From Gammaproteobacteria bacterium (GTDB lineage Bacteria; Pseudomonadota; Gammaproteobacteria; Pseudomonadales; Azotimanducaceae), in NCBI GenBank assembly GCA_002708205.1, contig PAMR01000074.1, forward strand, positions 1-10,898: DNA of 10,898 nt, given 5' to 3'. Both the position numbers and the translations under genes were made by a program. Within the stretch, counting starts at the first letter, position 1. Each line of letters starts with the position of its first letter. Below, one piece after another: positions 7,133 to 10,898 of the stretch. A model generated the notes under the pieces. It was not told the origin of the DNA and ran no database searches. It saw only the letters and a list, made by a program, of their open reading frames with translations.

Positions 7133-8298
7133 TAGTTGCAAAAGTGCTGTATCAATTGAATTAAGATTGACTCTGTTTTGGAAAAGTAAGATAGCTCCAT
7201 ATATTCATCAGGCTGATGGGCTTGTGATATCGAGCCAGGGCCGAAAACAACTGTTTCCTTGCTGAAGTCCTGGTAAAAAGGAGCTTCGGTACCAAACGCC
7301 ACTTTACCAGACGCCTTGCCAGAAAGTGTTTCAAGTAATTTTGCTACGTGACTATTTTCTGGAGATTCAAACGCCGGAATAGCCGGCGACAAAAAAAGAA
7401 CATCGATGGGTGTTCCAAGCTTATCTCCTATGACATATAGGCGTTGCTTAAGATCGCTGACGATGGCGTCTGCGTTCATACCAGGTAGCAGCCTCAGATC
7501 AATTTGGAGTTCAGAATGTTCGCAGATGCGGTTTGGGCTGTCGCCAGCTCGTAAGCATCCGAGATTAAGGGTGGGAATCGATACATCGAAACCTGGCGTT
7601 TGATAGTTGTTTGCTAATGCTTTTCTAAACTCCATCAGCTCTTGAATCACTGCATGCATCGAATCAATAGCATTGCGTCCGAGATCTGGATTAGACGAAT
7701 GTCCGGATGAACCTTGGATCGTTATGGATAAGGTGATGGCTCCCTTGTGACTGATGATTGGCTTTAGCTCAGTGGGTTCTCCCACCAACGTGACATCGGC
7801 CTTACGTATCCCTCTATCGGCTAGAAATCGAGCTCCTGCCATTCCTGATTCTTCGTCAGAAGTAGCGATGATGGTAAGGGGTTTCTTGAGCTTTTTGTTT
7901 ACGACTTGTGATGCAGCCGAAATAGCTATCGGGAAAAAACCCTTCATATCACAAGCACCAAGTCCGTGAACTCTTGAATCTCTTTCGGAAAGGCTATAAG
8001 GATCCGAGTGCCAGAGTTTTTCATCACAAGGGACCGTATCACTGTGCCCTGCCAGGATTAGTCCTCCATCGATATGTTGTCCTTGTGGTAAGTATGTCGC
8101 TATCAAGTTAGCTTTAGCTGGTTCTTCTGGCAGGCTAGAAATTTCCACATCGAAATTAATGTCATGCAACCAATTGGCTAAATGATTGAGTACGCCGATA
8201 TTGCTTTGATCTAGTGCTGATGACCTAGAACTGACGGAAGGTTCACCTATCAAGGTGCCGAGCATAGACGTAGCAGATGGCAACACAACTTGCTTCAT
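7132..8298 (-). CDS. argE: ArgE, acetylornithine deacetylase
   Basis: The 388-residue protein is a complete M20-family metallopeptidase-type deacetylase. Metal-site residues are all present: H85 in GHSDTVP, D117 in GACDMKG, the catalytic pair E149/E150 in SDEES, E174 in GEPTE, and H361 in AHQPDEY. The dimerisation-domain motif GSSGHSSNPDLGRNAID (196-212) and CEHSELQIDLRLLPGM (259-274) also match E. coli ArgE, as do the start (MKQVVLP) and end (QHFCN). It removes acetate from N-acetylornithine to give ornithine in the linear arginine pathway. ATG 8298 has only a weak GAAG before it. It overlaps argA by one base, so enzymes for the first and the deacetylation steps of the acetyl branch are made together. 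It is divergent from ilvE. Confidence 0.96.
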   Translation of the reverse strand: MKQVVLPSATSMLGTLIGEPSVSSRSSALDQSNIGVLNHLANWLHDINFDVEISSLPEEPAKANLIATYLPQGQHIDGGLILAGHSDTVPCDEKLWHSDPYSLSERDSRVHGLGACDMKGFFPIAISAASQVVNKKLKKPLTIIATSDEESGMAGARFLADRGIRKADVTLVGEPTELKPIISHKGAITLSITIQGSSGHSSNPDLGRNAIDSMHAVIQELMEFRKALANNYQTPGFDVSIPTLNLGCLRAGDSPNRICEHSELQIDLRLLPGMNADAIVSDLKQRLYVIGDKLGTPIDVLFLSPAIPAFESPENSHVAKLLETLSGKASGKVAFGTEAPFYQDFSKETVVFGPGSISQAHQPDEYMELSYFSKTESILIQLIQHFCN

Positions 8299-8496
8299 TG
8301 TCTTCGACGTATCGTGAAGGAAAGCGGAGTTTCAGCGGTTTCGCATAGAGTAACAAGAAAATTTTGCAATCATCGGGTTCGAAATTTGTTTCCTATTATG
8401 CTCTTCCACTTACAGCATCTGTAATTAGAATAGATTTTTAGTACTAGTGTAGTGCGAAGGTGGTGATTGTGCGTGCAATAATGTCTAGTTCGGGAA
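8299..8496. other. Divergent intergenic region argE / ilvE
   Basis: This 198-nt AT-richer gap must contain the promoters of both argE and ilvE. The clearest structures are a perfect palindrome at 8410-8424 and, just after it on the plus strand, a TAGAAT hexamer (8426-8431) that could be a -10 element. No -35 of quality was found. I see no convincing pair of ARG boxes. No small gene is evident. Confidence 0.45.
8410..8424. promoter_or_regulatory. Perfect inverted repeat TTACAG-CAT-CTGTAA, candidate operator
   Basis: TTACAG and CTGTAA are exact inverted arms around CAT, midway between the divergent argE and ilvE starts and directly upstream of a possible -10 hexamer for ilvE. The arrangement fits a dimeric regulator site, but a repeat of this size can occur by chance in 11 kb, and no regulator is identified. 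Confidence 0.3.
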
Positions 8497-9453
8497 ATGG
8501 ATAGTGAAAAACGAATGACGATGGAATCGAAAGGAACATTAGCTGATCGTGACGGATCTATATGGATCAATGGTGAACTGGTTGATTGGCGAGAAGCGAA
8601 AGTTCATGTGTTGACGCACACGTTACATTACGGAGTCGGTGTTTTCGAAGGTGTGCGGGCCTACGAAACACCCGAAGGACCATGCATATTTCGTTTAAAA
8701 GATCACACGAGTCGGCTATTTGATTCAGCAAAAATAATGCGTATAGAGATTCCATACAGTGCCGAACAATTGGATATAGCCCAAAAACAGGTTTTCGCTG
8801 CTAATCAGCTAAAAGAGGGTTACTTGCGTCCTGTGGTTTTTCTGGGTTCCGAGGCAATGGGACTGAGGGCGGATGGTTTGACCGTCAATGTGGCTATAGC
8901 GTGCTGGCCGTGGCCGGACTATGTTGATGAGGGTGCTCGTGAAGCCGGCATAACCGTGCGTACGTCTTCCTACACACGACACCATGTCAATATTACGATG
9001 TGCAAGGCCAAGGCGAATGGCAATTACATTAATTCTATCCTTGCTCTCCGCGAAGCTATTGATAGTGGTTGTGACGAAGCTTTACTACTTGATAACGAGG
9101 GCTATGTGGCCGAAGGAAGTGGTGAGAATGTGTTTATGATTAAAAATGGTGTGATTAACACACCGGAATTGACCTCGTGCCTTCCCGGTATAACACGAGA
9201 TACGATATTGGTCTTTGCACGCGAGCTGGGGTTACCGCTCATTGAGCGACGTATAACGCGAGATGAGTTTTATGTCGCTGATGAGGCTTTTTTCACAGGC
9301 ACTGCAGCAGAGGTATTACCTATTCGAAGTGTCGATGGGCGAATTATCGGTGATGGCCAACGAGGCAAGATAACTGAACGGTTGCAATCGCTTTATTTTG
9401 ATCAGGTTCGTGGCAAAAGAGAGGAACACCCTGAGTGGCACGCCTTTGTTTAA
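8497..9453 (+). CDS. ilvE: IlvE, branched-chain amino-acid aminotransferase
   Basis: The product is a class IV PLP-dependent aminotransferase with strong resemblance to pseudomonad IlvE: THTLHYGVGVFEGVRAY (40-56), RPVVFLGSEAMGLRADGL (111-128), TSSYTRHHVNITM (156-168), the PLP lysine K172 in AKANGNYINS, GYVAEGSGENVFMIK (202-216), CLPGITRDTI and DEAFFTGTAAEVLPIRSVDG (262-281). It interconverts branched-chain 2-keto acids and valine, leucine and isoleucine using glutamate. The motif set separates it from D-amino-acid and aminodeoxychorismate enzymes of the same class. The start is uncertain: ATG 8497 (318 residues), 8515 (312) and 8521 (310) are in frame, none with a good Shine-Dalgarno; comparison with Pseudomonas favours the shorter forms. 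In Pseudomonas ilvE also lies beside LPS-core genes, as it does here. Confidence 0.96.
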   Translation: MDSEKRMTMESKGTLADRDGSIWINGELVDWREAKVHVLTHTLHYGVGVFEGVRAYETPEGPCIFRLKDHTSRLFDSAKIMRIEIPYSAEQLDIAQKQVFAANQLKEGYLRPVVFLGSEAMGLRADGLTVNVAIACWPWPDYVDEGAREAGITVRTSSYTRHHVNITMCKAKANGNYINSILALREAIDSGCDEALLLDNEGYVAEGSGENVFMIKNGVINTPELTSCLPGITRDTILVFARELGLPLIERRITRDEFYVADEAFFTGTAAEVLPIRSVDGRIIGDGQRGKITERLQSLYFDQVRGKREEHPEWHAFV

Positions 9454-9471
9454 TATAGGGAGATAGATTGG

Positions 9472-9503
9472 CCCGATTGGACTGTTGTTTTTGAAGAATC
9501 GGG
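9472..9503. terminator. Candidate bidirectional terminator between ilvE and the acyltransferase gene
   Basis: CCCGATT (9472-9478) and AATCGGG (9497-9503) form a perfect 7-bp GC-containing stem with an 18-nt loop, extendable by one G-T pair. It lies 18 nt after the ilvE stop and abuts the stop of the converging gene. No clear T-run follows on either strand, so it is a moderate candidate. Confidence 0.45.
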
Positions 9504-10403
9504 TTATAAGTAGGTTCGATTCTCTCCTTTGGGCATGGTCTTGAATCGCCTATGTAGCCAAAGATATTGCTCAGGATGTTTACGAATCTCACCCTCGATT
9601 ATTTTGTTCATTAACTCTGCATCTTTGATGTCGCTTGAAGTTGGGTAGGCGGATATGCGTCTTAAATTAATAGACCATCTGCGGGATTTCTCGTCTCGAA
9701 AGTGACTCATAAATACGACCGGAGAATCGTTTATCCTGGCGAGTCGTGAAGTGATATTTAAAGTAGCAGCAGGTATCCCAAAAAAAGGAGCGAAAACAGA
9801 GTGTTTTCGTCCGTTGTCCTGATCTGCGGCGTACCAAATCATCCGACCTTGCTGGAGCAGACGAACTGTTTTTCGCATGTCGGACCGGTCTATTACATTA
9901 CCGTATAGCTTGGATCGCTTTTTGAGTGAGAGGAACTCCACAACTGGGTTTCGACTCTTGCGATAGATACAGTCGTAGTCATATTTATCGGCGAGAATTG
10001 CTCCAGCAATATCTAAGACACCAAAATGGGCTCCCACAAGTAATACTCCTCGACCCTCGTCAATGGCTGCACGTAACAGCTCTTCTCCGCTAATATCGAA
10101 TCTTTGTGAGATATCTATTGTGCTTCTAAGCCAAGTATAAGCGGTCTCTACAAGAGTCATACCGAAGGATCGGAACACCCGGATTAATAGTGCAGTATGC
10201 TCGCTATCCGAGATATCCGGGAAGCAAAGTCGTAAGTTTTGGTTAGCAATTCGGACTCTACGACCGCCTATCAGGCGTATCAGATCTCCGAGTATGTTGG
10301 CTACTTTGAATTGTACATATATCGGCAAATGAACGATTATTTTGAGTGTTCCGATAACAGCCCAAGCTGGCCAGTATTTAGGATTAACCAACCGAATATT
10401 CAT
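9504..10403 (-). CDS. lpxL: Lipid A biosynthesis lauroyl/myristoyl acyltransferase (LpxL/HtrB family)
   Basis: The 299-residue protein is an LpxL/LpxM-family late acyltransferase. It has a hydrophobic N-terminal anchor (about 12-33), NQNLRLCFPDIS (54-65), the catalytic H-x4-D motif GAHFGVLD (H126/D131), the conserved YRKSRNP (147-153), ADQDNGRKHSVFAPFFGIPAAT (193-214, split here for its landmarks DQD and PFFGIPAAT), and EQYLWLHRRFKTMPKGE near the end, which is typical of LpxL/LpxP. It transfers an acyl chain from acyl-ACP to Kdo2-lipid IVA at the inner membrane. Choice among LpxL, LpxP and LpxM cannot be settled from motifs; the C-terminus favours LpxL/P. ATG 10403 lacks a clear Shine-Dalgarno but follows a good promoter candidate (10430-10457). 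It is divergent from waaA, whose product builds the Kdo acceptor. Confidence 0.92.
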   Translation of the reverse strand: MNIRLVNPKYWPAWAVIGTLKIIVHLPIYVQFKVANILGDLIRLIGGRRVRIANQNLRLCFPDISDSEHTALLIRVFRSFGMTLVETAYTWLRSTIDISQRFDISGEELLRAAIDEGRGVLLVGAHFGVLDIAGAILADKYDYDCIYRKSRNPVVEFLSLKKRSKLYGNVIDRSDMRKTVRLLQQGRMIWYAADQDNGRKHSVFAPFFGIPAATLNITSRLARINDSPVVFMSHFRDEKSRRWSINLRRISAYPTSSDIKDAELMNKIIEGEIRKHPEQYLWLHRRFKTMPKGENRTYL

Positions 10404-10429
10404 AATTGTTCGAACAGACTTTATGGGCG

Positions 10430-10457
10430 ATTATCGCACACCAACACGAGATGTCAG
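10430..10457 (-). promoter_or_regulatory. Candidate sigma-70 promoter for the LpxL-family gene
   Basis: On the minus strand CTGACA (10457-10452), a 16-nt spacer and GATAAT (10435-10430) match consensus at five of six bases each. The -10 lies 26 nt before the ATG at 10403, which would give a leader of about 20 nt. This is the best promoter match I found in the window. Confidence 0.5.
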
Positions 10458-10568
10458 GTTTGCGATGTGACGCTAAGACGAATTTTAGATTTTTAGCGCT
10501 TGAATAGCTCAAACGCCGACAAGTAAATACCCTCATTTAGGGTTCTCAGGGTCTTAACTAATTGCATG

Positions 10569-10573
10569 AGGAG
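10569..10573 (+). promoter_or_regulatory. Ribosome binding site deciding the waaA start
   Basis: AGGAG lies 8 nt before the ATT at 10582, an ideal distance. The waaA frame is closed by a TGA at 10567-10569 just upstream, and no ATG, GTG or TTG occurs in frame between that stop and the conserved coding sequence, so this site points to ATT as the initiator. Confidence 0.65.
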
Positions 10574-10581
10574 AAGCGGCC

Positions 10582-10898
10582 ATTCGACTTGTATATGCGT
10601 TTGTATCGCGAGTTGCCCCCATTTTTGTCCGCATCAGACTCTGGGCCCGCGGACGCAAGGAACCAGCTTATCGAGAACGCCAATCAGAGCGATTTGGTGA
10701 GGTGCCCACGGAAATTTCAACACAGCCGATAGTGTTTCATATGATCTCGGCGGGTGAAGTGATCGCTGGATACCAAACGATTGTCGAATTAAGAAAATTA
10801 TTTGAAAGCAGCGTGCCATTTTTAGTAACGACGAGTACGCCAACAGGATCGGCGGAAGTTCAATCGAGATTGCTACACTTACCAGGTATTGAGCATTG
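10582..10898 (+). CDS. waaA: WaaA (KdtA), Kdo transferase, N-terminal part, apparent ATT start
   Basis: The open frame gives 105 codons and leaves the window. After a hydrophobic membrane-associating segment (about 3-20), it reads IRLWARGRKEPAYRERQSER (18-37), then VFHMISAGE (51-59) with E59 at the conserved catalytic glutamate, and VTTSTPTGSAEVQ, matching E. coli WaaA RLWVRGRKAPAYRKR, SVSVGE and VTTMTPTGSERVQ. WaaA transfers Kdo from CMP-Kdo to lipid IVA at the inner membrane, making the substrate of the LpxL family encoded next door. No ATG, GTG or TTG is available in frame before the conserved region; the ATT at 10582, preceded by AGGAG and placed where family members start (M-x2-LY pattern), is the likely start. 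A sequencing error is the main alternative. The IRLW...ARGRK block confirms the frame. Confidence 0.88.
   Translation, partial: MRLVYAFVSRVAPIFVRIRLWARGRKEPAYRERQSERFGEVPTEISTQPIVFHMISAGEVIAGYQTIVELRKLFESSVPFLVTTSTPTGSAEVQSRLLHLPGIEH

Larger units (their letters stand above)
10404..10581. other. Divergent intergenic region lpxL / waaA
   Basis: This 178-nt gap holds the lpxL promoter candidate on the minus strand. Plus-strand promoter signals for waaA are weak (TTGAAT at 10500, TAAATA at 10524, 18-nt spacer). CCTCAT (10531-10536) is complementary to ATGAGG (10566-10571), which includes the start of the waaA ribosome site, so the leader could mask it. No gene is seen. Confidence 0.4.

Noticed and set aside
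7139..7141. TTG start for argA inside argE
   Set aside because: ATG 7132 in the TAATG overlap is a better initiator and aligns well with the E. coli ArgA N-terminus.
8299..8496. ARG-box-like AT-rich stretches before argE
   Set aside because: No 18-bp site with the TGAAT...ATTCA dyad could be found; the matches were partial.
10566..10597. ATG at 10566 and ATG at 10595 as waaA starts
   Set aside because: Both are in other frames than the conserved WaaA sequence and would need a frameshift; the frame starting at ATG 10595 or 10566 runs into stops or lacks WaaA motifs.
1..10898. Search for defence, phage, toxin-antitoxin, CRISPR or transposon content
   Set aside because: Every substantial frame is accounted for by a core metabolic or envelope gene; no repeats, terminal inverted repeats or integrase-like motifs were seen.

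Overview
The window looks like an ordinary chromosomal segment of a Gram-negative bacterium, most likely an (uncultured?) gammaproteobacterium. The arginine enzymes are the two-domain ArgA and the M20-type ArgE of the linear, E. coli-like pathway. IlvE closely resembles the pseudomonad enzyme. LpxL- and WaaA-type proteins imply lipid A and Kdo in an outer membrane, and DapD implies the succinylase branch of lysine/diaminopimelate synthesis. Base composition looks moderate (about mid-40s % GC by eye, not computed). I see no mobile elements, tRNA or rRNA genes, CRISPR arrays, phage genes or recognisable defence genes. The taxonomic assignment is inference from remembered family sequences, not from a search.

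Layout. (1) 1-311, minus: 5' part of dapD, cut by the window edge. (2) 520-3809, plus: a tight three-gene cluster of an ATP-NAD kinase/AcoX-family protein, fabV (NADH enoyl-ACP reductase) and hemE (uroporphyrinogen decarboxylase), with gaps of 15 and 5 nt. (3) 8298-3849, minus: argE and argA, overlapping by one base (TAATG), then after 149 nt a divergent IlvD/Edd-family dehydratase that converges on hemE. (4) 8497-9453, plus: ilvE, divergent from argE. (5) 10403-9504, minus: an LpxL-family acyltransferase converging on ilvE. (6) 10582-10898, plus: 5' part of waaA (Kdo transferase), divergent from the acyltransferase and apparently starting at ATT. All intergenic gaps are below 210 nt; none contains a convincing extra gene.

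Functionally the block mixes amino-acid biosynthesis (lysine/DAP, arginine, branched-chain), fatty-acid elongation, haem synthesis and lipid A/Kdo assembly. ArgA and ArgE catalyse the entry and exit of the acetylated arginine intermediates. IlvE and possibly the dehydratase serve the last two steps of branched-chain amino-acid synthesis. The acyltransferase and WaaA act on consecutive stages of lipid A maturation.

I did not find a previously undescribed multi-gene system. The points most worth a second look are the apparent ATT start of waaA behind a strong Shine-Dalgarno sequence, the eroded amino-acid-kinase motifs and altered feedback-site residues in ArgA, the variant CDKPPVG cluster motif and non-standard C-terminus of the dehydratase, a HemE that looks unlike the usual gammaproteobacterial type, and a perfect 9-bp GNRA hairpin just inside fabV.
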